From NCBI GenBank assembly GCA_021792355.1, contig JAJYUV010000001.1:124001-188000 (forward strand): a stretch of 64,000 nucleotides of DNA, in the 5' to 3' direction. The DNA comes from Thermoplasmata archaeon (lineage in GTDB: Archaea > Thermoplasmatota > Thermoplasmata > Thermoplasmatales > GCA-001856825). Below the pieces are notes generated by a model. It had not been told where the DNA came from. It was given only the letters and a program-made list of their open reading frames with translations, and did not search any database. The position numbers and the translations under genes are program-made. Positions within the stretch are counted from its first letter, which is position 1, and each line of letters begins with the position of its first letter. Shown here one piece after another: positions 43,065 to 53,156 of the stretch.

Positions 43065-45317
43065 TTACCTCCTCCTTAGTCTAGGATTGACTATTTCATC
43101 AAACGCCCTTCCCACCAGATAGAAAGAGAGCGAAAGCAGTATTATGGCTATACCAGGAGGAAACAGCCACCAAGGAGCAAGTAGGGTGTATCCTGTAGTC
43201 TGGAGGAATTGCAGGAGCATTCCCCACGTGACCGCAGATGGATCTCCGAAACCAAGGAAGTCTAGGGTTGCTTCTGTTATTATTACACCTCCAACTCCAG
43301 TGCTCATGTAGAAGAATGTCAGAGGAAGGACGTTCGGCAGGATGTGGGCAGTCATTATCCTGCTGTTCGAAGCTCCAGTTGCTCTTGAAGCATCAACGTA
43401 TGGCCTTGTCTTTAGAGTGAGGGTCACTGCTCTCACAACCCTCGCGATGCCAGCCCAGCTGAAAACAACGATTGCTACTACCACGTACCAAATATTGGTG
43501 CCAAGTAGTGATACCAGCAGTATAACGAATATGAGAAACGGGAGGGAAAGAAAGACATCAACCAACCTCATAAGAAGGGCATCCATCGCCCTTCCGTAAT
43601 AACCGGAAAGGATTCCAATGAACACTCCTATTAATACCGCGCTGGCGGCAGCCGCTATACCAATTATCAGTTCCATTCTTGCTCCATAGACTATCCAGGA
43701 GAGTATGCTGTGCCCCTCATAGTCAGTCCCTAAGGGATACGAATAGTATTTTCCGGTGACCGGGTCTTTGTAAGTTCCGGGGGGAAGTGGTGAAACCTTG
43801 TAACCGACTGCGCTCTCATAGAAAATACTGTCATTTGCTGTAATAGTTATTACGTAATTTCCGGAAATAGTTGTAGATGCTCCTCCCAAAAGAATGTTGC
43901 CTATGTAAAGAGGATAATAATTGCTCCCAGAAGGCATGGGGAGTATTGGTGTACCTGAAGACTTTGCAGGCGCAATGATATTCATGTAGTACGCATAGTC
44001 TCCGGCCGGTATCATCAGAACGCCTGCAGACTCTATGAATTGTGCCTGACCGTGAATCTTCCCCGGGACACTGACAATATATCCGAGATCGGAGAATTCG
44101 GACTGATCAGGGTTCCAAAATGTAACGTATGTGGTTCCTGATTTATAAAAGCTGATTGGCATTTCTATCTGTTTCGTAACATAGATCCCAGACCACAGAG
44201 ACTCCAAGGTAGAGCCCTGAATTGAGACGGGACCCGCATCTATGAGAGGTGTAAGCTTGACTTCTGACATCAGGGTGCCATTTCTTGCGCCGTACTCTAG
44301 AATTTCCCCACCTGTAGTCGGGACAACTATCACATTCTTCCCTTGGTTGTAATCAACCGAGGCTGAAGAGTCCGGAAAGACTATACCACTACTCAGGATT
44401 GAATATGGGCTTCCGTCCTGCAGTTTCAAATCCTGGGACCATAGGACCTGTCCAGCACTCAGGTTGTAGTAGGACATTTCATTCGTCACATTTATTGCGA
44501 AATCGTAGATTTTCTCCGAGGTCGGAATTACTATGCTTGGCGAATGATCTATGTACAGGTAGGGAAGCGGGTTGGAAATTACTGGATAGGTTGTATTGAA
44601 GTACAGCCCAAATCTATAGAAAGACAGATAATTTGTGAATACTGAAAAATTTCCTTCTTCGACGAACAGGAATGTATGATTCCCCCCTGAAACTGCAAAT
44701 CCCATAGTAGGAACGTAGGGATCGTAAAGATATCTATCGAAAATTCCTGAAAAGTAAGTGATATTAAATCCAAGTGAGTACTTGTAATGGACAGAAAGAT
44801 TGCCGTAGAGGAGATATACCGTGCTTTCTCCCAGTCCTATGTACGATATCCCAACCGACTTCTCATAAACAACGCTATAGAGAGCCTTAATCCCCTTAGG
44901 AATGAGGTGATAACTGGAGCCTTTTATATCGAGTTTCAGTTGCGAATGATTCCCTCCTGTTATTCCTATTCCATAAGTCATGGATTGACCATTCTCATTG
45001 AAGACCATAATGCCGTCAGTGACGACGGAACTACCAACTCCACCACCGAGACTTGATACAATACTCAGCGGTTGCTCAATGGAAGAAATATTAACTGGGA
45101 TTGTACCCATATCTCCAGAAAACTGTATTGAATATGGGGCGGTCTGTTCGGGCGTATAAGGGCTTATTATTGGAGCGAATATTGCCATTATCAGAAATGC
45201 AACAATAATAGCCAATCCGAACATTCCTGAAGGACTCCTTCTGAAAGCGCCCAGGATTTGCTTGGAAGATCTCCTGAATGACCCAAGAGTCTCTCTTGAA
45301 CTCAGCTTCTCAGCCAT
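43065..45317 (-). CDS. Oligopeptide-type ABC permease (DppC) with giant extracytoplasmic insertion
   Basis: 750 residues, against about 300 normally. The usual N-terminal helix (about 33-53) is followed, after a short loop, by about 460 extra residues (about 60-520) with the glycine/aromatic strand repeats and NxS/T sequons of an extracytoplasmic beta-rich, propeller-like domain. The normal DppC sequence then resumes at PLGTDYEGHSILSWIVYGAR (beginning near 526), with five helices and the EAA loop ASRATGASNSRIMTAHILPN. The insertion sits in external loop 1, facing the binding protein. Confidence 0.88.
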   Translation of the reverse strand: MAEKLSSRETLGSFRRSSKQILGAFRRSPSGMFGLAIIVAFLIMAIFAPIISPYTPEQTAPYSIQFSGDMGTIPVNISSIEQPLSIVSSLGGGVGSSVVTDGIMVFNENGQSMTYGIGITGGNHSQLKLDIKGSSYHLIPKGIKALYSVVYEKSVGISYIGLGESTVYLLYGNLSVHYKYSLGFNITYFSGIFDRYLYDPYVPTMGFAVSGGNHTFLFVEEGNFSVFTNYLSFYRFGLYFNTTYPVISNPLPYLYIDHSPSIVIPTSEKIYDFAINVTNEMSYYNLSAGQVLWSQDLKLQDGSPYSILSSGIVFPDSSASVDYNQGKNVIVVPTTGGEILEYGARNGTLMSEVKLTPLIDAGPVSIQGSTLESLWSGIYVTKQIEMPISFYKSGTTYVTFWNPDQSEFSDLGYIVSVPGKIHGQAQFIESAGVLMIPAGDYAYYMNIIAPAKSSGTPILPMPSGSNYYPLYIGNILLGGASTTISGNYVITITANDSIFYESAVGYKVSPLPPGTYKDPVTGKYYSYPLGTDYEGHSILSWIVYGARMELIIGIAAAASAVLIGVFIGILSGYYGRAMDALLMRLVDVFLSLPFLIFVILLVSLLGTNIWYVVVAIVVFSWAGIARVVRAVTLTLKTRPYVDASRATGASNSRIMTAHILPNVLPLTFFYMSTGVGGVIITEATLDFLGFGDPSAVTWGMLLQFLQTTGYTLLAPWWLFPPGIAIILLSLSFYLVGRAFDEIVNPRLRRR

Positions 45318-45325
45318 GTTCTCAC

Positions 45326-46291
45326 CTAGTACCTCACTCTTGGGTCAAGGAATCCGTAGAGTATATCTGCAAACAGGTTAAACAGCAGAACGAGGATGGC
45401 GATGATGAATGTGAGAGCATATACAACTGGCATATCAAGCCTGTCGACCGAGCTAATGAATAAATAACCAATTCCTTGATACGAAAATATGGTCTCGGTG
45501 ACGACTGCGCCGCTGACTATTAATGGAAGAGATAGAATAAAACTGGTTATCAAAGGCAGAATTGCATTACGGGAAGCATGGGTGAAAAGGACGTCCCTTT
45601 CTTTCAACCCCTTTGCTGCTGCAAGGGTTATGTACTCTTCCCCGAGGACGTCGAGCATGCTGGTTCTCATGAGTAAGAGAGCCCCTGCTAGAGATATAAG
45701 AACCAGAACTATCATCGGCAATAGCGCGTGATATTGTAGACTCAAAAATGTCTGGATTGATCCACTAACTCCAGGAGTGATGTAACCTCCCAGAGGAAAA
45801 ATAGGGAACATGAAAGCAAACACGTACAACAATACTATCCCTAACCAGAAGGTTGGAATGTTGTAAAAGACGAAAGAGAAATATATTGAAGAGTTGTCAA
45901 GGGCGCCTCCCCTTTTCCATCCAGCAAGTGTGCCGATAATGTAGCCAATGACGTATGATATCACGGTAGATTCCCCAAGCAGTAGTAGCGTCCTTGGGAG
46001 CGCCTGCCCTATGAGATTAATCACCGGTATGCCATAATAAAATGAGTTCCCATAATTGAAAGTTAGCATGTGGGAGAAGAAAATGATAAAGGCTTTTCCG
46101 AGAGGCAGTCCAATCCCCAGTTGATATTCGAGATAAGCTCTCTCCGCAGGAGTCATATGAGAAAACGCAAGGAGACCGACGAAATTACTTGGAAGCAAGC
46201 TTACCATTAAAAAAACGAATATTATAATAATGATATAGGTAACGACGATCTGAATTGCCCTCCCTGAAATATAACGAAGGACTCCCGCCAT
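45326..46291 (-). CDS. Oligopeptide-type ABC permease (DppB)
   Basis: Six-helix permease of normal length (321) with the EAA loop LAAAKGLKERDVLFTHASRNA and the C-terminal FADILYGFLDPRVRY. It is separated from the binding-protein gene by 146 bases of A/T-rich sequence with its own TATA-like element (about 46310-46320 on the minus strand), so the transporter core may have a second promoter. Confidence 0.92.
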   Translation of the reverse strand: MAGVLRYISGRAIQIVVTYIIIIIFVFLMVSLLPSNFVGLLAFSHMTPAERAYLEYQLGIGLPLGKAFIIFFSHMLTFNYGNSFYYGIPVINLIGQALPRTLLLLGESTVISYVIGYIIGTLAGWKRGGALDNSSIYFSFVFYNIPTFWLGIVLLYVFAFMFPIFPLGGYITPGVSGSIQTFLSLQYHALLPMIVLVLISLAGALLLMRTSMLDVLGEEYITLAAAKGLKERDVLFTHASRNAILPLITSFILSLPLIVSGAVVTETIFSYQGIGYLFISSVDRLDMPVVYALTFIIAILVLLFNLFADILYGFLDPRVRY

Positions 46292-46437
46292 CGAAATACC
46301 CTGTTGTTTGTATAATTAATGCGCATTTAACCTTTTCTACATTCATTACCCTTAATAAAAAATAAAACTTTAATCATGTAAAATAATTTTAAGTATTATT
46401 AAAATTAAAATAAAAATATATAAAAAAGAAAAGAGAG

Positions 46438-49400
46438 TTAAGTTGTCTTGGTAGGGGGTGGTGCTCCTTTCTTTTTCTTTGAACTCGAATACGCCACTGC
46501 GACTACTGCGATTATCACTATTAGAACCACTACTATGAGACCAATGATTAAAGTCCAGTTGTAGGAAGGAGGAGGTGGTGCTGTTGGGGAATAGACTATG
46601 TTGTATGTAGATGTTACACGGGCTCCTTGCGAATTATACACTATGAGATGAATAGTGTTGTTTCCCTTTACGAGTCCAGAGATATTGGCAGTCCAGTTCA
46701 CAGAGTTTCCAGTACCAAGTAGTGTTGCGTTAACCGCGCTGCCGTTATTCACGGATATTTGGACTCCAGTTATTGCACCTAGACTGAATGCTGTGCCGGT
46801 CAACGTGAAACTACTATTTTTCACTACAGAGTTGTTTTGCACCGAGCCGGTAAGTGAGTGGGTAATCGGATAGCCGCCAGTATGATTCAGTGGATTGTAT
46901 GCCATGAACACATCGGAGAATGCTGATAGAGTGGTAGAATAGAATCCAGGTATCAGGACCTGGGCATTGAGACTCAGGAAGGAGAATGTGGTGTTTGAGG
47001 AAAGGGTGATCGGTATGATGGATGCAGATGTGCTTGTCACGTTGAATTTGGAATTCTGAATAGAAACTCCACCAGAAGGCGAGAGCAGCGTGATCTGAGC
47101 AGTAGATCCCGTAGGTAGGTTACTGACGGTCAGAGAGGCATTGGAAGCACCAGAAAGTGCATAGTCAGGCATCGAAAGATTTGCATCGATGAATGCAGGA
47201 TTTTCAACTAGACTGTTCGTCTGCAGGATTGAATAGGATCCCCATGGCGCTGCAGAAGAAGCTTGTGAAGCCGGCTTGTAGTACGCCCCATAGTACATTG
47301 TGTATGTTGTAGGAGCAGTTACCGCTGGCAGGTTGAAGCTGAACGAAGCTACTCCATTCGTGTCTGTTGGAGCATAGGACTTGAACTCAACAACCTTGCC
47401 AATCATTCCCCAAACTCCAACCTTCACATTTGAGATGGGTACTCCATTTTGGTCTGTGAGTTTGACACTACCGTTAAGAACCTCAGTTGTACTTGAGGAG
47501 TTGTAAGAAGAGAGAGAGGTGTCTGCGATACTGTAACTCACTAGATCTAAAGATTGTGCTCTCTGGTCGGCAAACTGGTTTTCATAGAGACCCGTACCGT
47601 TAACCTCGAGATATCCCACACTTATGCTATCAGATACAAAGTAGTACAGCTGAGATCCTACAAGTACATAAACAGTCTGAGGAAGATCTCTGTAACTGGA
47701 GAATGTCCCCAGAAGATCATATGTTCCCGTTCCATTTATTACGTACGAGGGTCTCATGTTGATCCCATAACCAGTGGAGATGTACTGCCAGGTTGTTGTT
47801 GTATTGATTCCGTAATCTGCAGCGACTGCAGAAGCATTCTCACCAAAATCCCACATGGCAAGATTTGGAGTTGACTCGTTCGAGGCAGCGCCTGCGTAAT
47901 CGCCTGCAATGTTTATCGAAGGCTGATTGACGTAAGTGCTTGATAGAACCATGCCGGTGTATTCCCACGCGCTGTTGAAGTAGCTGTTTACCGAGGCATT
48001 CCAAGATGGGTCGCTAAAGTCAGATAGCTGTCCGTCAGGTGTAGTTCCCGTAATAATGCCCACTGGAACCATACCCGAAACCGGTGTATTGTTTCTGTCG
48101 TATAGCTTTAGAATCATTTGGAGAGATCCTGGACCACCCATGAAATTGGATTCCGTTCCGTTGTAAGTGAAGTAGAGATAACCTCCATAAAGACCAGCGA
48201 CATTAGATTGCGAGCCATAGTAAGCAATTGTTACTGAGGTTTTTAGTCCAAAAGTCGAGGCCTGCTGGAACCCAATCACTTCCGCTTGTGGAGACAATCC
48301 TGGAACAAAGGTGAGATTCAGATATGCAAGACCATTTGCGTTGGAAGTCAGGCTGTAGACTGGATTCGATACGTAGGACGAATTGCTGTAATAGACGACA
48401 AGCTTCTGGTTTCCAGTGATGGTTCCCGTTGTATCCCTTGTACTCACTACCAAAGAGATATTGCCCCCGTTCCCCACGGAATAAGAAGACGCACTTTGCA
48501 GTTGTGTAACTATCCATTGTGATTGGACGTTGTTTGGAACGAGAAGCTGCAGTTGCAAAGAGTTCGAAGACGTGAATCCAGCTGCAAAGTCTGTAGCATT
48601 GAATTGCAGTATTGGAAGCAAATGCTCGTTCATATAAATGGTTGAAAGTTCGCTGGCTGTTGGAGCGGTGTAAACAAAGTCAGCAATACCATTAGAGTTG
48701 GTAATTGCGCTGCTGGGAGTTATGGACCCATAGCCAACTATTGAACCCAGTACAGTAACCTTAGCTCCTGCTACCGGTGTTCCGTGTTGGTCAACCGCCT
48801 TCACTGGAACAGTGATACTGCTTCCCGCAGTAACAGAAAGATTGGTTAGTGACGTGGTTAGGACAAGATTAGAACCTAATGATTGGATCAATTCGGATGA
48901 TACTGATTGACTGCCTCCGTACGATGCAGTGGACGTAATAGTAACGAAATCAGTGCCAGTTCCGGTGATTCCGAAGTACATTACTCCGTTGGCGTTGGTT
49001 ACCCCGGAAGAAGTGGAGAGTGTTACATTAGAATTCGATGCAGCTAGTGAAACAGAAGCACCTGAAATTGGATCACCCAGCGAGTCAGTTACCATAACCT
49101 TTCCTGTCACCGTTTGTCCAACACCCACTGCAGAAGGTACAGATAACTGGCTGTTTACCGGCTGAACTTGAACAGGAGTGACTGCTGAGGTATGAATTGC
49201 CGCAAGAGAGTACGTATTGAATACCGTTCCATCAAATACAAATCCGGACCATCCTGCCCAGTGGTTATTGGTAGCTTCTATATTTGCTTGGTAGTATAGG
49301 ACATTCACCGGCAATGCCTCGGTCGCAATTCCCTGCATTTCCTTCGTATAATAAATCATCTGGCTGATATTGAATGTGCCATAAGCCTTGGCTTGAGCAG

Positions 49401-51111
49401 CCTCAAATTGAAGTGCAAGCTGGGACGAGGCATTATCCGCAAGAGTCTTTACACTTGGAAAATTAGGATTAGTCTGGTTGTTAGGCCACCAAGCATAAGT
49501 GTTCTGGTAACCCATTGGACCAAGTATGTCTGCAACGTTTCCGATCGGATCCAAAGATAGCGACCAGCCCAAAGTAAGCATCTGATAGTTGAACGATGTG
49601 CTAGCAGCAACGAGTTTATCAAACGATACGGCCGTTGCGACAGTGGGTATCCCCATCGCAGACATTTCGGATGCGATCATCTGTGCGGCCTTAATTCTGA
49701 CTGGGTCGTATGACGCGGGCGGAGTGAGTATTGTTATCGGAGGAATAGGCTGGCCATTTGGTAGCGTTCGCAAACCATTTGGTCCCATTGGGAGACACTC
49801 GTTGAATAATTGTTCTGCCTTGACGAGATTATAAGGATACCTCGTAACAGAATTGTTATACCACGCAGTCCAGAACGGCGGCTCTGGTGAATCACCTGCA
49901 CTTCCAAATCCTGATAGATAAGTGTTCACGATTGTGCTTTTGTCTATCAGATAGGATACGGCCTGCCTAAAAGTCAAGTTGTTCATGGGTTGCTGGTTTT
50001 CATTAAAGGCGAGATAAAAGTAGCCGTTCTGAGAGTTGTAATGAAGTGTCAGTTCCGGATCCTTTGCGAGGATTGGAACATAAGCAGGAAGCAGAGGCCA
50101 GGCAACATAGTCAACCTGTCCACTCTCTAGCGCAAGCATTGCAGTATCCTGGTCAGTGTAGATTTTAAACTCCATGTAAGAGATGTTCTGAGGGTAGACG
50201 TGATACCCGGCGGGAGTCGTGAAGTTCTTTCCCCAGTAACCTGTGTATGGTTTCTCTATCCTGTATGCAAATTGGACTCCTGAAGAGTAGTACCACGGTC
50301 CAGTTCCTATGGTTGCGGCAGGATCGGTATTCCAGTGAGTATCAACTATTCCGTTTGTCACACCTGTCTGAGGATTTACGTACACAGTCCCATTTGTTAT
50401 ATCCGGCACTCCAGAAGTTACAAGATGACTATCCCATACATGCATAGGAATTATGATTGCACCACCTAGAGTGGTGAGATAGAATTCTCCGTACGTGTTC
50501 CACATAGTGAACTTTACAGTATACTCGTTAACATAGTGGACTGAGAGTTGCTCTTCCTGGAATGTCAGGAACCCATTCCCAAATACGTCAAATGGAGTTG
50601 TCGTAGCAGTTCCGGAGTAGGTCGTTCCATACCTTTCTGCGAAGTATGAGAAGACCACATCAGTGGCATTCATTGGGGTACCATCTGTAAACGTTACTCC
50701 GTGTCTTATGTTAACAGTTACATTGTATCCAGTTAGTCCACCTGTGGATGAAAACTGGATTTGACCGCTCTTTATGCCCGCGGAATTCGTTGTAGGATTT
50801 ACAATGTTATAGTGAAATTGCTGTGGTTGAGTCCAGTTGGAAGCAAGCCAAGGTACAGCAGCACCACTGAAGTCTACTCCAGAAAGTGCCTCAAAATTCC
50901 AATCTCCGAAAGCGTAGGCTTTCCAGACAGTATTGCTTCCGAGATCAAAGAAGTTGTAGTTTGGCATGTCTTCCTGCATTCCTATAAAAAGAGGTTGCGG
51001 AGACTCAGGGGTCTGGGCAAAGGTGACCGATAGCGAATTGAGAGCCGTTAAGACAAAAACCAGAACTACTGCTGTGGTTAGTAAGGAAACAAAAATACTT
51101 TTTCTTTCCAT
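46438..51111 (-). CDS. Giant family-5 substrate-binding protein with Ig-like domains
   Basis: About 1,557 residues. Signal peptide/anchor (about 3-30), an SBP_bac_5 peptide-binding domain (about 40-640, with FNENQQPMNNLTFRQAVSYLI), several invasin/BIG-like repeats (GVGQTVTGKVMVTDSLGDPI; SSITVPVKAVDQHGTPVAG; NGVASFSF), then a TM anchor (WTLIIGLIVVVLIVIIAV) and a basic tail. ATG 51111 is preferred: GGTGG (51117-51121) precedes it, while the upstream TTG and GTG lack support. It supplies peptides to DppB/DppC. Confidence 0.88.
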   Translation of the reverse strand: MERKSIFVSLLTTAVVLVFVLTALNSLSVTFAQTPESPQPLFIGMQEDMPNYNFFDLGSNTVWKAYAFGDWNFEALSGVDFSGAAVPWLASNWTQPQQFHYNIVNPTTNSAGIKSGQIQFSSTGGLTGYNVTVNIRHGVTFTDGTPMNATDVVFSYFAERYGTTYSGTATTTPFDVFGNGFLTFQEEQLSVHYVNEYTVKFTMWNTYGEFYLTTLGGAIIIPMHVWDSHLVTSGVPDITNGTVYVNPQTGVTNGIVDTHWNTDPAATIGTGPWYYSSGVQFAYRIEKPYTGYWGKNFTTPAGYHVYPQNISYMEFKIYTDQDTAMLALESGQVDYVAWPLLPAYVPILAKDPELTLHYNSQNGYFYLAFNENQQPMNNLTFRQAVSYLIDKSTIVNTYLSGFGSAGDSPEPPFWTAWYNNSVTRYPYNLVKAEQLFNECLPMGPNGLRTLPNGQPIPPITILTPPASYDPVRIKAAQMIASEMSAMGIPTVATAVSFDKLVAASTSFNYQMLTLGWSLSLDPIGNVADILGPMGYQNTYAWWPNNQTNPNFPSVKTLADNASSQLALQFEAAQAKAYGTFNISQMIYYTKEMQGIATEALPVNVLYYQANIEATNNHWAGWSGFVFDGTVFNTYSLAAIHTSAVTPVQVQPVNSQLSVPSAVGVGQTVTGKVMVTDSLGDPISGASVSLAASNSNVTLSTSSGVTNANGVMYFGITGTGTDFVTITSTASYGGSQSVSSELIQSLGSNLVLTTSLTNLSVTAGSSITVPVKAVDQHGTPVAGAKVTVLGSIVGYGSITPSSAITNSNGIADFVYTAPTASELSTIYMNEHLLPILQFNATDFAAGFTSSNSLQLQLLVPNNVQSQWIVTQLQSASSYSVGNGGNISLVVSTRDTTGTITGNQKLVVYYSNSSYVSNPVYSLTSNANGLAYLNLTFVPGLSPQAEVIGFQQASTFGLKTSVTIAYYGSQSNVAGLYGGYLYFTYNGTESNFMGGPGSLQMILKLYDRNNTPVSGMVPVGIITGTTPDGQLSDFSDPSWNASVNSYFNSAWEYTGMVLSSTYVNQPSINIAGDYAGAASNESTPNLAMWDFGENASAVAADYGINTTTTWQYISTGYGINMRPSYVINGTGTYDLLGTFSSYRDLPQTVYVLVGSQLYYFVSDSISVGYLEVNGTGLYENQFADQRAQSLDLVSYSIADTSLSSYNSSSTTEVLNGSVKLTDQNGVPISNVKVGVWGMIGKVVEFKSYAPTDTNGVASFSFNLPAVTAPTTYTMYYGAYYKPASQASSAAPWGSYSILQTNSLVENPAFIDANLSMPDYALSGASNASLTVSNLPTGSTAQITLLSPSGGVSIQNSKFNVTSTSASIIPITLSSNTTFSFLSLNAQVLIPGFYSTTLSAFSDVFMAYNPLNHTGGYPITHSLTGSVQNNSVVKNSSFTLTGTAFSLGAITGVQISVNNGSAVNATLLGTGNSVNWTANISGLVKGNNTIHLIVYNSQGARVTSTYNIVYSPTAPPPPSYNWTLIIGLIVVVLIVIIAVVAVAYSSSKKKKGAPPPTKTT

Positions 51112-51746
51112 TATTTCCACCTTTGCGTTTTTCAACGCTGTGTATTCATGAATAACATTATATTTATGTGTATGGATTTATTTAGGAATACAAAAATCTT
51201 TAGGTTCAACTAATCATCTAAATAACTATAAAAAACAAATTGAATCGATAACCAAATCAGCTCCGGAATTGACGATGTTGTATTTCTAACTTTATGTAAA
51301 AGATTCCCTTAATGCCAAGAGATTTTAGCTCGGTTTTTGAATTCTTGGCCCGACTTTGTTTACCCTGGCCCCTTTATAAAGATATCTCTTTACCCTCGCC
51401 TTCTAAACTAGTCGTTTCAATTGGAAAGGACCTTTTTCTTGCATCTTCTCAATAGGTTCTTTATGGTTGAATGATGATAATTTTTTTGAATGCCCTTGTT
51501 GTTTTTTTTCACTATATAGAAATAACAATTCCATACTCGTGTGTGTGAAGACGGAACTAGAGATTCTTGCAAAGTAGCCAAACTTTCATTCTTCAGATCC
51601 TTCTGTTACGACAATTGAATCTTAATTGTCATCTATCTGTTTAGAACTCCGATTTTTCTAAAAATTTCAAAGAGTATGTTATAATGATTCTACTCACAGG
51701 TAATGCTGTAGGTGCCCGCCATCCGAACCAATTATCCTATTTAGCA
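51112..51746. other. Large intergenic region before the binding-protein gene
   Basis: Holds the promoter of the peptide operon: minus-strand CATAAATATAATG (about 51158-51170), which would give an RNA start near 51138. An inverted repeat GACAATT/AATTGTC lies at 51610-51616 and 51624-51630. A 47-codon frame (51312-51455) has no supporting signal. Otherwise I see nothing. Confidence 0.45.
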
Positions 51747-52502
51747 TCAACTAGAATTATCGTAATAATAGATAAATTCCAATGTCTGGTTGACATAGAA
51801 TACTGTACCCCAAAATGATAAATCGTAAGAGCCAGGATAATAGATTCCATTATTCAACCCAAATTTGATCAGGTATGGTCCAGAAGCGGAAGTCGAAAAT
51901 CTTTGTCCGTTGTCGCTTGTTAGTGATATACCATAATTACTTTTGGCATAAAGGGAACCAACCAGAATTGCAGGTTCACTTAGGTTTAATGAGAATGACG
52001 ATGTGCCATTGTAATCATAAAAATAGCTTCCAGCAGGTATTTTAAATGACCCTACTTTGAAAGGGTTGTAGCTTGTTTTAATGGAAGAAGTTATTAATAT
52101 TCTGTCGCCTATATATCCACCTATTATAAGAGTGTAATAACCTGCAAAAATAGTCTGATTTAAGACGCCGTGAGTTTCCCTAGGAGTTGGAAGTTCCATA
52201 TAAGTGACATTATCATTCATCAACCATACTATAGACTTGTTGGTGGAACTCCAAGTTCCTGAGAGGATGAAATTTCCCTTCAAATCCAAATTGTAAGTAA
52301 TCCCATAATATTTAGTGGGTATTGCGGCACCACCAACCATCTCTTTGTCCAATGAATTAATAACAATGACCGAGCCAGCATTTAAAATATTCAGAGGGGA
52401 TTTTCCGCTTAATGCTCTAATATTCATTTCGCAATTGAAAGTCAGGCCTCCTGCTATTACTATCAAGATGATTGCAATAGTCATGGCGACCTTCCCCTTC
52501 AT
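51747..52502 (-). CDS. Membrane-anchored extracytoplasmic protein, unknown
   Basis: 251 residues: an N-terminal signal anchor (about 6-24) and an exported domain rich in Tyr, Ser, Asn and glycine, with strand pairs such as YYGITYNLDLKGNFILSGTW. It may bind or display something at the surface; no family recognised. Its ATG overlaps the preceding small gene by ATGA. Confidence 0.6.
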   Translation of the reverse strand: MKGKVAMTIAIILIVIAGGLTFNCEMNIRALSGKSPLNILNAGSVIVINSLDKEMVGGAAIPTKYYGITYNLDLKGNFILSGTWSSTNKSIVWLMNDNVTYMELPTPRETHGVLNQTIFAGYYTLIIGGYIGDRILITSSIKTSYNPFKVGSFKIPAGSYFYDYNGTSSFSLNLSEPAILVGSLYAKSNYGISLTSDNGQRFSTSASGPYLIKFGLNNGIYYPGSYDLSFWGTVFYVNQTLEFIYYYDNSS

Positions 52503-52714
52503 CGGTGTAAAAATGAATCAGAATATATGCCATTTTCCCAAATCTCTACAGGTTCATAAATTACTGTTTTCAGGTATAGGTCTGGATGTCTATCTTCAGA
52601 GATTATGAACCTCTGAAAATTCTCAGTTACCCCCAAGCCCAAATCTCTTGTGATCTTAAAAATTCTCCATTCCCTTACACTGTAGGCCTTCTCCTTTCCG
52701 TCTCGAGGGAGCAA
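52499..52714 (-). CDS. Possible small gene overlapping the next gene
   Basis: 71 codons, with a TTG start. Ordinary, mostly hydrophilic composition (FKITRDLGLGVTENFQRF). The TGA stop overlaps the downstream ATG as ATGA, which supports translation, but no homology is recognised and it could be a fragment of a decayed gene. Confidence 0.35.
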   Translation of the reverse strand: MLPRDGKEKAYSVREWRIFKITRDLGLGVTENFQRFIISEDRHPDLYLKTVIYEPVEIWENGIYSDSFLHR

Positions 52715-52752
52715 GATTGATAAGCCCTAATCTGGGAAAACCGTAAGTAAGT

Positions 52753-52768
52753 ATGTTTCATGAAACAT
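52753..52768. promoter_or_regulatory. Perfect 16-base palindrome
   Basis: ATGTTTCATGAAACAT reads identically on both strands and ends two bases before ATG 52771. It is operator-like, possibly a site where a dimeric regulator blocks the small membrane gene downstream. Confidence 0.5.
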
Positions 52769-52770
52769 TG

Positions 52771-53013
52771 ATGGCAAGCAGGAAGTTGATTGCCGCTGTA
52801 ATCGCCATTGCTGTAGTGGCTTTCGTATTCTTTGTCCCAATTGTCCCTACTACTGGTTCCTTAAGAGGCATCTACGATCCATTGGTTATTCACATCTATT
52901 TTTACAGGTCTGTGAGTACCTTATTTACTCCGATTGGGACAAGCCTCTGGGGTTGGCACTACTATTTCGCCCCTCATCCTCAATCTCTTGGTGCTGCTTA
53001 CAGTCCTGACTGA
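52771..53013 (+). CDS. Small membrane-anchored protein, unknown
   Basis: 80 residues with one N-terminal hydrophobic segment (about 4-25), then an aromatic-rich exported stretch (HIYFYRS, WGWHYYF). The frame also opens at 52753, but that ATG lies inside the palindrome, so 52771 is preferred. No family recognised. Confidence 0.5.
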   Translation: MASRKLIAAVIAIAVVAFVFFVPIVPTTGSLRGIYDPLVIHIYFYRSVSTLFTPIGTSLWGWHYYFAPHPQSLGAAYSPD

Positions 53014-53156
53014 ATTGGTTTCTCACTTCTTATGGGTGTTCAAGGACTAGGTCCCTTAAGAGCAAGAGAGTCCCTTCGTAGTAATCTTTAGTGAAAACTT
53101 CCATTTCGCTTTTCTTGGTCATTCATCCCATGTACTAATTTACGCTTTCTGCCTGA

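Noticed and set aside
51312..51455. 47-codon plus-strand frame in the large gap before the peptide operon
   Set aside because: Composition is not protein-like, the upstream TATA-like sequence is too close, and no homology is visible.
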